Program-made: the position numbers and the translations under genes | The notes under the pieces: generated by a model | What the model saw: the letters and a program-made list of their open reading frames with translations, nothing else | Told to the model about the DNA's origin: nothing | Database searches by the model: none | Shown: piece after piece, positions 1 to 7,113 of the stretch | Layout: each line of letters opens with the position of its first letter | Numbering within the stretch: the first letter of the stretch is position 1 | Assembly: GCA_023231105.1 (NCBI GenBank) | Contig: JALNWB010000030.1 | Location: 1-28,255, forward strand | Length of the DNA stretch: 28,255 bases | Direction of reading: 5' to 3' | Source: Ignavibacteriaceae bacterium | GTDB taxonomy: Bacteria > Bacteroidota > Ignavibacteria > Ignavibacteriales > Ignavibacteriaceae

Positions 1-112
1 AAATTCTGTAGAAACATCTGACACTAAATACCGGAATAAAATTAAATGTTAAAATTGAGGTTCAAATGAAAAAGCTAATAATTTCAATACTGATTCCTTC
101 TTTGCTCTTATC
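1..112 (+). repeat. Leader and 5' end repeat, copy A
   Basis: By eye these 112 bases are identical to 1809-1920, with the first difference at 113 versus 1921. The repeat spans the untranslated leader, the GAGG ribosome-binding site, the ATG and most of the signal-peptide codons of paralog 1. Because it begins at the window edge, the identity may continue to the left. Confidence 0.9.
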
Positions 113-503
113 CCTTTACGGCTGTTTTAGCATGAAGGAGATATCCAAGGATGAGATTATAAAGACGGATTCAAAGAAAGAAACTTTTAAACCGGATCCT
201 GAGCAAGAAACCTGTTTGATAACAAATGACAGCACCAAATATCAGATATACAAATTTTCATATAATGCTAACGGTGATACAATAATATTAAAAGGTACTA
301 AATCTTTAAACCAAGAAACAACAATCCCTTTTTCCGGGAAATTAGCTGTTGCTGATATTAAAAACTTTGAAGTGCTTACAAATGATCAAGGTAAAACAAC
401 ACTTCTGGTTTTAGGGATTATCGTTGGTGTGATATTGATATATATTGCTTTATCTATTGAAAGTATGGACATGGACAATGGTATTTTGCCCCATGGTAAA
501 TAA
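66..503 (+). CDS. Small lipoprotein of unknown function, paralog 1 of 4
   Basis: This is a 145-residue protein of no family I can name. Residues 1-20 form a lipoprotein signal peptide: a Lys-Lys start, a hydrophobic core and the lipobox LYGC, with the lipidated Cys at 20. A soluble part of about 85 residues follows, with motifs shared by all four paralogs: EISKDE, ETCLITNDSTKY, FSYNANGDTI, PFSGK and VKNFEV-like IKNFEV. A hydrophobic segment near residues 111-131 looks like a C-terminal membrane helix, so the protein may be anchored at both ends. The ATG is preceded by GAGG at five-base spacing, and the same leader precedes the other copies. It is most similar to the third paralog (1302-1742). 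The function is unknown and the envelope location is inferred from the signal peptide. Confidence 0.85.
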   Translation: MKKLIISILIPSLLLSLYGCFSMKEISKDEIIKTDSKKETFKPDPEQETCLITNDSTKYQIYKFSYNANGDTIILKGTKSLNQETTIPFSGKLAVADIKNFEVLTNDQGKTTLLVLGIIVGVILIYIALSIESMDMDNGILPHGK

Positions 504-516
504 TGAATTATTTACC
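495..516 (+). other. 22-bp palindrome over the stop codon of paralog 1
   Basis: GGTAAATAAT (495-504) and ATTATTTACC (507-516) are perfect inverted repeats around the stop codon at 501-503, followed by a T-rich stretch. It could act as a weak terminator or stabilise the transcript end. The matching site after paralog 3 keeps only the right half. Confidence 0.5.
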
Positions 517-639
517 CGTTTTATACTTTTCCAGAAAAGGAAGATGGATTAATCCGGCAGTGTTCAAAGTTCAAATTCTGCAAGAACATTTAAGGAACTA
601 AGTTCCGGTATAAAATTATTTGTTAAACTTGAGGTTCAA

Positions 640-1095
640 ATGAAAAAAGTAATAATTTCAATACTGATCCCTTCTTTGCTCTTATCCCTTTGCAGTTGTT
701 ATACTACGAATGAGATTTCCAAAGATGAATTCACAAAAGCGGAAACAAAAGATCAAAACTTAAAGATTATGGACAAGGAGACTTATTTAATCACAAAAGA
801 TGATTTCAGATATCGAGTCTACAATTATTCGTATAACGCTACTGCAGATACGATCAATTTGAATCTTCTTAAACCTGCTAACGAAAATATTGGATTCATT
901 TTCTCCGGTAAAATTGCAGTCTCAGATGTCAAGAACTTCGAAGTGCTTGAAAAAAATTCACCAACAAAGATTGTCGATCGGAGCGTTGAAAAAAATTCAC
1001 CAACAAAGATTGTCATTTGGATTGTGGTAGGGCTGATTGTAGGATACTTATGTTTATTGGGGTTCCGTTCGCGGTTATCGTCGTTGTCGTGGTAA
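640..1095 (+). CDS. Small lipoprotein of unknown function, paralog 2 of 4, possibly frameshifted at the 3' end
   Basis: This 151-residue paralog has the same signal peptide (lipobox LCSC) and the shared motifs YTTNEISKDE, ETYLITKDD, YSYNATADTI, FSGKIAVSDVKNFEV. It is closest to paralog 4 at the mature N-terminus. Two oddities set it apart. An in-frame 39-bp tandem duplication repeats the peptide EKNSPTKIV at about residues 104-112 and 117-125. The C-terminus after the membrane-like segment VIWIVVGLIVGYLCLLGF ends in a Ser/Arg-rich tail. A different reading frame from about position 1050 to 1139 instead encodes a valine-rich hydrophobic stretch and stops at 1137-1139, so the gene may carry a frameshift. 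Function is unknown. Confidence 0.8.
   Translation: MKKVIISILIPSLLLSLCSCYTTNEISKDEFTKAETKDQNLKIMDKETYLITKDDFRYRVYNYSYNATADTINLNLLKPANENIGFIFSGKIAVSDVKNFEVLEKNSPTKIVDRSVEKNSPTKIVIWIVVGLIVGYLCLLGFRSRLSSLSW
947..1014 (+). repeat. In-frame tandem duplication inside paralog 2
   Basis: A 29-base sequence at 947-975 recurs exactly at 986-1014, a period of 39 bases (13 codons). The duplication is in frame and doubles the peptide EKNSPTKIV just before the C-terminal hydrophobic segment. The exact identity suggests it is recent. Confidence 0.9.
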
Positions 1096-1301
1096 TATCC
1101 CCGAAACACAATACCTCCTTTGATGCCGGTAATTGGTAATTTAGCTTCTTTTCCTGACTTAAGGAATTGTGAATTTTTTATTCGATTTTTCTTTTACATA
1201 GAAGAGTATCTGGGGTATTTGTCAGTAGTTAAAGTCCATTTTTTTTAGTACCGTTAAAATACAAAGTCAGTGAATGAAACGATGTTCAAATTGAGGTTCA
1301 C

Positions 1302-1742
1302 ATGAAAAAGCTAATAATTTCAATACTGATTCCTTCTTTGCTCTTATCCCTTTGTGGTTGTTATTCAACTAAAGAAATTTCCAAAGACGAATTCATAAAA
1401 CCGGATTCGAAGAAAGAAATCTTAAAGCAAGATCCTGAGCAAGAAACCTTTTTGATAACAAATGATAGCACAAGGTATCAGTTATTCAAATTTTCATATA
1501 ACGCTAATGGTGATACAATCATATTGAAAGGGACTAAATCAATAACCAAAGAAAACATAATCCCTTTCTCCGGGGAAATAGCTGTTTCTGATGTTAAAAA
1601 CTTTGAAGTGTTAGCAAAAGATGAGATTAATACAACGCTTCTAACTTGGGGTATTATAGTAGGTGCGGTATTGATAGTTTTTGTTGTAGCACTTCTTTTT
1701 GATCACTCGGGACCTAACCTTTCAGGACTGGGAGATTTATGA
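1302..1742 (+). CDS. Small lipoprotein of unknown function, paralog 3 of 4
   Basis: This 146-residue paralog has the family signal peptide with lipobox LCGC, the mature start YSTKEISKDEF, the central motifs ETFLITNDSTRY, FSYNANGDTI, PFSGEIAVSDVKNFEV, and a C-terminal hydrophobic segment at about residues 112-133 (TWGIIVGAVLIVFVVALLF). It is the closest relative of paralog 1 along its whole length, and the sequence after its stop also resembles the sequence after paralog 1. This indicates that genes 1+2 and 3+4 arose by duplication of a two-gene block with a period near 1235 bp. The start codon lies behind the shared GAGGTTCAC ribosome-binding leader. Function is not known. Confidence 0.85.
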   Translation: MKKLIISILIPSLLLSLCGCYSTKEISKDEFIKPDSKKEILKQDPEQETFLITNDSTRYQLFKFSYNANGDTIILKGTKSITKENIIPFSGEIAVSDVKNFEVLAKDEINTTLLTWGIIVGAVLIVFVVALLFDHSGPNLSGLGDL

Positions 1743-1808
1743 ATTATTTACCTGATTATTACTTTTCCATAAAAGAAAGACAGATTTATCCGTCAGTGTT
1801 CAAAATTC

Positions 1809-1920
1809 AAATTCTGTAGAAACATCTGACACTAAATACCGGAATAAAATTAAATGTTAAAATTGAGGTTCAAATGAAAAAGCTAATAATTTCAATACTG
1901 ATTCCTTCTTTGCTCTTATC
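1809..1920 (+). repeat. Leader and 5' end repeat, copy B
   Basis: Identical over 112 bases to positions 1-112 (constant offset 1808). It covers the leader and signal-peptide codons of paralog 4. Leaders of paralogs 2 and 3 are related but diverged. Confidence 0.9.
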
Positions 1921-2347
1921 TCTTTACGGTTGTTATACTACGAATGAGATTTCCAAAGATGAATACATAAAACTCGGTCCAAATCGCGAAATTATTAAAC
2001 CTGATCCGGAGCTTGAAACTTGTCTAATTACAAATGACAGCACCAGATATAATGTATCTGAATTCTCCTACAATGATAGCCAGGATACGATAACCATTTT
2101 ACAAGGGGCAATATCTATAAAAAAATTATGGAAAGGAGCGAAATGGCAGATGAAAGAATCCTTAACCCCCTTCTCCGGGAAAATTGCTGTTGCTGATGTT
2201 AAAAATTTTGAGGTAAAAGCCAAAAACGAGCGCCTGATGACGATTGTTTATGCGGCTAGTCTAGTTGGTATTGCTATTCTTTTATATGCTATTTTGACGA
2301 CAGATGTACAAGAAGTTAAACTGAAGATACCTTGGTCCCACATCTGA
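1874..2347 (+). CDS. Small lipoprotein of unknown function, paralog 4 of 4
   Basis: This 157-residue protein is the longest paralog. The signal peptide and lipobox LYGC match paralog 1, because the two genes share an identical leader and 5' end at nucleotide level. The mature start YTTNEISKDE instead matches paralog 2. The motifs ETCLITNDSTRY, FSYNDSQDTI, PFSGKIAVADVKNFEV are kept, with an insertion of about 11 residues (near KLWKGAKWQMKE) before the FSGK motif. The C-terminal hydrophobic segment is at about residues 126-144. The mixture of paralog-1-like 5' end and paralog-2-like body suggests unequal crossing-over or gene conversion. A hairpin terminator follows 35 nt after the stop, so it is likely the last gene of the array. 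Confidence 0.85.
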   Translation: MKKLIISILIPSLLLSLYGCYTTNEISKDEYIKLGPNREIIKPDPELETCLITNDSTRYNVSEFSYNDSQDTITILQGAISIKKLWKGAKWQMKESLTPFSGKIAVADVKNFEVKAKNERLMTIVYAASLVGIAILLYAILTTDVQEVKLKIPWSHI

Positions 2348-2381
2348 TCTTCTTTTTTTTCTTACTCTTCATCCTTGATTG

Positions 2382-2411
2382 GATGGGACATAAATTGTCC
2401 CATCTTTATTT
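2382..2411 (+). terminator. Hairpin terminator after the lipoprotein array
   Basis: GATGGGACA (2382-2390), loop TAAAT, and TGTCCCATC (2396-2404) form a 9-bp perfect stem followed by a T-rich run TTTATTT on the plus strand. It lies 35 nt after the stop of paralog 4 and between two convergent transcripts, so it may also slow transcription from the right. Confidence 0.75.
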
Positions 2412-2458
2412 AAAACAAACTCAGGTTAATAATAGAGACTTTGATAAGAAATATTCTT

Positions 2459-3127
2459 TTACTGCGGAACGTTTAAGAGCACTAACGAAACGTTGGGGTA
2501 AAATATTAAATAACAAATCCAGATCACTCCACCAACGGTTAATGGAATGGTAAGGTTATCATCAGCCCAGCCGTAAGAAATATTTTCAGCAATTGCTCCG
2601 AGCGCGGCAGCCAATATTCCAAATAAATATTCAGAAGGGACATACAAAATTTTGGGAGTTACAAAAACCACGATAACCGCGCTGACAAAAAAGGCAAGTG
2701 TTCCTTCCAAACTTTTCGCTAAAAATTTATGTTTGCCAAAACGTCTTCCTATTAATGCCGCAAAAGTATCGCTAACGATAAGAACCGGAAAAGCCATAAG
2801 AAAAATTATTTTGGGGAAAATTAATGCGCACAATAAAGCGGAAAGAAAAACATACGTTGCGCCGCTAAGATTTTTCTTCTTTGCGTCCATTTCATGTTCG
2901 CGGAGAAGAAATCCGAAAAGTTTATAAAATACTTCGCCGGCTTTAGGAGAAAGGTATCTCCACAATTCAATCGTTAAAGAGAAAATAGTAAACCCGGTAA
3001 GGATTAAAATTGCATCATGACGGGAAATAAAATAATAGATTATTGGAAAAGAAAGTGAACAGAGATGAATCATCTTCCTGATGAGTTCATCTCTGTATTG
3101 AATAGTTCCATGATCAATTTGCGTCAT
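2459..3127 (-). CDS. Polyprenol/diacylglycerol kinase-like membrane protein (SEC59/DGK1/VTE5 type)
   Basis: This 222-residue polytopic membrane protein resembles the CTP-dependent lipid kinase family that includes dolichol kinase, yeast Dgk1 and phytol kinase. Visible family marks are an N-terminal RKMIHL segment, GATYVFLSALLC, and the signature VSDTFAALIGRRFGKHKF followed by KSLEGTLAFF at about residues 118-146. Six or seven hydrophobic segments are present. The likely role is phosphorylation of an isoprenoid alcohol or a diacylglycerol in the cytoplasmic membrane, but the substrate cannot be told from sequence. The start overlaps the end of ftsH by 14 nt, which points to translational coupling at the end of the greA-ftsH operon. 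A distant relation to CDP-diacylglycerol synthases is an alternative. Confidence 0.75.
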   Translation of the reverse strand: MTQIDHGTIQYRDELIRKMIHLCSLSFPIIYYFISRHDAILILTGFTIFSLTIELWRYLSPKAGEVFYKLFGFLLREHEMDAKKKNLSGATYVFLSALLCALIFPKIIFLMAFPVLIVSDTFAALIGRRFGKHKFLAKSLEGTLAFFVSAVIVVFVTPKILYVPSEYLFGILAAALGAIAENISYGWADDNLTIPLTVGGVIWICYLIFYPNVSLVLLNVPQ

Positions 3128-5165
3128 TTGCAGCAGGAGGTTGAGTTGGTTGACGTTGTTCCATTAATTTTTTTACGTGTTCTGGAACTTCTTCTTCACC
3201 CTCTGTTGCTCCGTTTTTCTTTTGCGGCGGGAGCGTTTCACCGCGCATTATCTTATCAATTTCTTCGGAGTCGAGAATTTCTCTTTCAAGCAGTTCGGCA
3301 GAAAGACGATGCAGCAACTCAATATCTTCTTTAAGAACTTCCAACGCACGTTCCATACAAGCTGTTACAATTGAACGAACCTCAATATCAATTTCCACCG
3401 CAGTGCTTTCGCTATAATCTTTGTGTCGTTGAATTTCTCTTCCAAGAAAGATTTCTTCTTCTTTGGCGCCGTAACTTAAGGGACCAAGTTTTTCACTCAT
3501 TCCCCATTCACATACCATTTTACGGGCAATATTTGTCGATTTTTCAATATCGTTTCCCGCTCCGGTTGTGTAATGATTAAAGATTAATTTTTCAGCCGCT
3601 CTGCCGCCTAAAGCATAAGTAATTACCGCTTCCAAATATTCTCTTGAATAGGTATGTTTTTCATCAACGGGAAGATAACTTGTAACACCCAAAGCTCTTC
3701 CACGCGGAATAATAGTAACCTTGTGAACCGGATCAGCTTCGGGCATGCGTTTGGCAACAAGTACATGACCTATCTCGTGGTAAGCGGTCGTCTTTTTTTC
3801 TTCTTCTGAAATGATAAGACTTTTTCTTTCCATTCCCATCATCACTTTGTCTTTAGCTTCTTCAAAGTCATCCATATCAACTTTTGTTTTATCTTTTCGA
3901 GCTGCTAATAAAGCCGCTTCATTTACAAGATTTGCAATTTCGGCTCCGGCTAATCCCGGCGTTCCTTTTGCAAGCACTTGCAAATCAACATCATCTTTTA
4001 AAGGAATTTTTCTTGTGTGGACTTTTAAAATTCCTTCTCTTCCTTTTACATCGGGTCTATCAACAACAATTTGTCTGTCAAATCTTCCGGGACGAAGCAA
4101 TGCGGGGTCTAATACATCAGGTCTGTTTGTAGCCGCAATAATAATAACGCCGCTATTTTGTTCAAAGCCGTCCATTTCAACTAACAGTTGGTTTAAAGTT
4201 TGTTCGCGTTCATCGTGTCCGCCGCCAAGTCCGGCGCCACGTTGTCTTCCAACGGCATCAATTTCATCAATAAAAATAATACAAGGAGCATTTTTCTTTC
4301 CTTGTTCAAAGAGATCGCGAACACGGCTTGCGCCAACACCGACAAACATTTCAACAAAGTCTGCGCCGCTGATTGAAAAGAATGGAACGCCTGCTTCACC
4401 GGCAACGGCTCTTGCGAGTAATGTTTTACCGGTTCCGGGAGGACCAAGCAAGAGAACACCGCGAGGAATTTTTCCGCCGAGTTTTTGAAACTTTGCAGGC
4501 TCTTTTAAAAATTCAATAATTTCCATCAGTTCAACTTTTGCTTCATCAGCGCCGGCAACATCTTTGAAGGTAACGCTGTTTTGAGATTGCCCGATCAATT
4601 TAGCTTTACTTTTTCCAAAGCTGAAAATTCCTTTACCGCCGCCCATACCGCCGCCGCCCTGCATTCTCTTCATAAAGAAGATCCACACAACGATAATGAG
4701 AATCCACGGAATCATCCCAACAAGCATATTGAGCCATTCGCTTGATTGTTTTTCAAATGAATAGTCAACTCCTTTTGCTTTCCAAACTGCTTCCTGGTCT
4801 TTAATTACCGGCTCGGGTAAGTAAACTGAAAAATTCCTAACTTTTACTTCCTTGCCGGAAATCTTTACCATTTCTTCGGCTTTTAATTCACCTTTGAAGT
4901 AGTAATCATTAATATCAACTTTTGTAATTGAAGCGCGGAGAATTTTATCGCCGTCAAGCAACTGTACATACTGGTTGTAAGGAATATCAACATAGTTAGT
5001 GTTGCCGGTTTTGAACAATTGCATAACGATAACTGCCGCAACAATCACCGCTCCCCAGCCAAAAACCATGCGAATAATTTTTGACCAGTCAAAATTATCA
5101 TCAGGTTTGTTTGGTCCCGTGTTCTTGGGAATTTTCAAATTTTTATTTTCTTTATTTTCGTCCAT
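3114..5165 (-). CDS. ftsH: ATP-dependent zinc metalloprotease FtsH
   Basis: This 683-residue membrane AAA+ protease degrades misfolded membrane and selected soluble proteins. Membrane helices lie at about 33-51 and 146-165, enclosing a periplasmic domain of about 95 residues. A Gly-rich linker is at 169-178. The AAA+ module shows Walker A GPPGTGKT (241-248), Walker B IIFIDE (296-301) and the second region of homology ATNRPDVLDPALLRPGRFDR (345-364). The zinc protease site is HEIGH at 463-467 with the third ligand Asp539 in GAGNDIEKST. Most FtsH proteins have HEAGH, so Ile at the middle position is a variant. The C-terminus is charged and Pro/Gln-rich, as is common. It follows hpt by 16 nt, giving the widespread tilS-hpt-ftsH order. 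Confidence 0.97.
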   Translation of the reverse strand: MDENKENKNLKIPKNTGPNKPDDNFDWSKIIRMVFGWGAVIVAAVIVMQLFKTGNTNYVDIPYNQYVQLLDGDKILRASITKVDINDYYFKGELKAEEMVKISGKEVKVRNFSVYLPEPVIKDQEAVWKAKGVDYSFEKQSSEWLNMLVGMIPWILIIVVWIFFMKRMQGGGGMGGGKGIFSFGKSKAKLIGQSQNSVTFKDVAGADEAKVELMEIIEFLKEPAKFQKLGGKIPRGVLLLGPPGTGKTLLARAVAGEAGVPFFSISGADFVEMFVGVGASRVRDLFEQGKKNAPCIIFIDEIDAVGRQRGAGLGGGHDEREQTLNQLLVEMDGFEQNSGVIIIAATNRPDVLDPALLRPGRFDRQIVVDRPDVKGREGILKVHTRKIPLKDDVDLQVLAKGTPGLAGAEIANLVNEAALLAARKDKTKVDMDDFEEAKDKVMMGMERKSLIISEEEKKTTAYHEIGHVLVAKRMPEADPVHKVTIIPRGRALGVTSYLPVDEKHTYSREYLEAVITYALGGRAAEKLIFNHYTTGAGNDIEKSTNIARKMVCEWGMSEKLGPLSYGAKEEEIFLGREIQRHKDYSESTAVEIDIEVRSIVTACMERALEVLKEDIELLHRLSAELLEREILDSEEIDKIMRGETLPPQKKNGATEGEEEVPEHVKKLMEQRQPTQPPAANDAN

Positions 5166-5181
5166 TGTTAAACTTTTCTTG

Positions 5182-5733
5182 TTACTGATTTTCTTCTTTT
5201 AAAACATAAATTGAGCGTAAATTGCGATACTTTTGGGCATAATCTAATCCATATCCAATAACAAACTTGGAAGGAATTTCGAAGCCAATATAATCAATTT
5301 TGACATTATATTTTAGACTGTTCGGCTTCAACAACAGGGTTACAACTTTCATGGAAGCAGGGTGATGTTCTTCAATGAGTTGTTCCATAAATTTTATTGA
5401 AAGACCTGAATCGACAATATCTTCAACAATAATTAAATCTCTTCCGTTTACATCGCAGGCTAAATCTTTCAACATTTTAACTTTGCCGGAAGAGATTTTT
5501 TCATCGCCGTAGCTTGAAAGGCGCATAAAATCAACTTCGCAGGGGCTTTCATAATGCTTTAACAAATCCGCCATAAACATGAATGCGCCGTTCAGTATGC
5601 CGAGAAAAATAGGAGTCTTCCCTTCATATTCTTTCATCAATTCATCGGCAACCGCTTTAACGCGGGCTTGGATTTCTTCTTCAGTTAAAAATGGGACAAA
5701 TGTATCGTTTCCAATCAGGATGGTTTCCGTCAT
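5182..5733 (-). CDS. hpt: Hypoxanthine phosphoribosyltransferase
   Basis: This 183-residue purine salvage enzyme converts hypoxanthine or guanine plus PRPP to IMP or GMP. The PRPP-binding loop is LIIVEDIVDSGLSI (about 100-113), with the flanking LGILNGAFMFMADLL and DFMRLSSYG motifs of the hypoxanthine/guanine type. C-terminal IDYIGFEIPSKFVIGYGLDY contains the base-binding stretch. Its length fits the bacterial family (about 175-185). The start directly abuts the stop of tilS with no spacer, and ftsH follows. The same three genes adjoin in Bacillus and in many other bacteria. Confidence 0.96.
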   Translation of the reverse strand: MTETILIGNDTFVPFLTEEEIQARVKAVADELMKEYEGKTPIFLGILNGAFMFMADLLKHYESPCEVDFMRLSSYGDEKISSGKVKMLKDLACDVNGRDLIIVEDIVDSGLSIKFMEQLIEEHHPASMKVVTLLLKPNSLKYNVKIDYIGFEIPSKFVIGYGLDYAQKYRNLRSIYVLKEENQ

Positions 5734-7113
5734 CTATTTACACCTTACTTTGATAATTTTTTTTGTATTATTTGTAACCACGTAACGGTTGTCTAATCTT
5801 CTATTTATAACCCAAACTATTTCAGAATTACCTGACGCACCAGAATCGTTCACAAGCAGAAGTTGATTTGCTTTTTCTTCCGCCGATAATTTAAGATCAG
5901 TCAAAAATTCCGAAATTTTTTTCGGTTTTGAAAATCCAAAAGGATAAAAGGCATCTCCCCGCCGCCATTTTCTAATGCACAGCGGAAAGTGAAGTGAATC
6001 GCCGGAAAGAAATTCTATATTTTTATCTGAAGATAAACTAACCACATTTTTAGAAATTTCTTTCACAGAAATTTTCATCCCATCAACCGTTTTTATTTGG
6101 TTTCTTTCAATAAAAACTTGAGTGAAAGTTTCATTTTTGTTTTTACTAATGATTAGAAAATTTCTATCCCGCAAAGCAAAATAGCCGCTTGCCAACTCTG
6201 TTTTAGCGCCAACTTTTTTTTCAAGAAGATTCAGCACTCCATTTATCGAGCGGGCATTGGGCTCCAGTTTTGGAATTTTAGTTAATGCTTCGGCTATTAT
6301 TTCCTTCTGCAGAAAAAGATGTTTCCCCACAAAAAGTGAAAGAGGAATTTTACATCCATCTTTTTTATCAAATTGAATGAGTTTTAAACTTTCCTCTAAA
6401 GCGCTATCCACAAAACCTAGAAAATCTTTTATGGTTGAAGAAAAATTAAAAATCTTTTCGTCAAGCCTGGGATTTATTTTCTCTTTCAATATTGGAACAA
6501 CTTTATTCCGCAGATAATTCCGCTGAAAATCATTTTCTTCATTAGACGAGTCAATTTGAAAAGGGATTCTTTTTATTTTTAAATAAGAAAGAATTTCATC
6601 TTTGGTTATTGCCAACAAGGGACGAATAATGTTTCCCCGCTTTGCCGGAATACCCGCAGCGCCGTTTAAACCGCTTCCTTTAATTAAATTCAGAAGCACC
6701 GTTTCCGTATTATCCGATTGATGATGCGCGGTTGCAATTTTTGTACAATTTTCTTTTGCCGCAATTTCAGAGAATAGTTTATAACGGATTTCTCTACCGG
6801 CTTCTTCTAAAGAAAGTTTATTCTTTCTAGCAAAGTCCTTTACATTTTTCTTTCTGATAAAAATTGGAATGTTCAAATCTTCGCAAAAATTTCTGCAAAA
6901 TGATTCATCGGCATCGGCTTCTTCACCGCGTAAATTGTGGTTAAGATGGATTGCAATAAGCGAAAGATTAAATTTTTTCTGAAATTTTTTTAAGAAAGAA
7001 AGAAGAAAAACCGAATCAGCTCCCCCGCTAAATCCCACAACAATTTTATCATTTTGTGAAATTAATTTTTTCTCGGCAATAAATAAAAGAACTTTTTCTT
7101 CGGTTGATTTCAT
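5734..7113 (-). CDS. tilS: tRNA(Ile)-lysidine synthase TilS
   Basis: This 459-residue enzyme attaches lysine to C34 of the CAU-anticodon tRNA-Ile2 so that it reads AUA and is charged with isoleucine. The N-type ATP pyrophosphatase loop SGGADS is at 29-34 in VVGFSGGADSVFLL. Further family marks are HLNHNLRGEEAD, the ATAHHQSDNTETVLLNL stretch, and GIPAKRGNIIRPLL. The C-terminal substrate-binding region includes LCIRKWRRGDAFYPFG and the following KKISEFLTDLK. The length is normal for the two-domain form. It sits exactly between ribE and hpt without gaps. A tRNA with anticodon CAT lies elsewhere in this window (20686-20762). Confidence 0.95.
   Translation of the reverse strand: MKSTEEKVLLFIAEKKLISQNDKIVVGFSGGADSVFLLSFLKKFQKKFNLSLIAIHLNHNLRGEEADADESFCRNFCEDLNIPIFIRKKNVKDFARKNKLSLEEAGREIRYKLFSEIAAKENCTKIATAHHQSDNTETVLLNLIKGSGLNGAAGIPAKRGNIIRPLLAITKDEILSYLKIKRIPFQIDSSNEENDFQRNYLRNKVVPILKEKINPRLDEKIFNFSSTIKDFLGFVDSALEESLKLIQFDKKDGCKIPLSLFVGKHLFLQKEIIAEALTKIPKLEPNARSINGVLNLLEKKVGAKTELASGYFALRDRNFLIISKNKNETFTQVFIERNQIKTVDGMKISVKEISKNVVSLSSDKNIEFLSGDSLHFPLCIRKWRRGDAFYPFGFSKPKKISEFLTDLKLSAEEKANQLLLVNDSGASGNSEIVWVINRRLDNRYVVTNNTKKIIKVRCK

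Noticed and set aside
825..1109. A 94-codon minus-strand frame opposite paralog 2
   Set aside because: It is a shadow of the plus-strand gene, and its repeated GEFFST peptide only mirrors the 39-bp duplication.
2332..2553. A 73-codon plus-strand frame overlapping the end of paralog 4 and the lipid kinase-like gene
   Set aside because: It runs through the terminator hairpin and the opposite-strand coding end, has a phenylalanine run from a T-tract, and shows no family similarity.
3811..4488. A long (225-codon) plus-strand frame opposite ftsH
   Set aside because: It is antisense to the most conserved part of ftsH and arises from its codon bias. There is no motif or ribosome-binding site.
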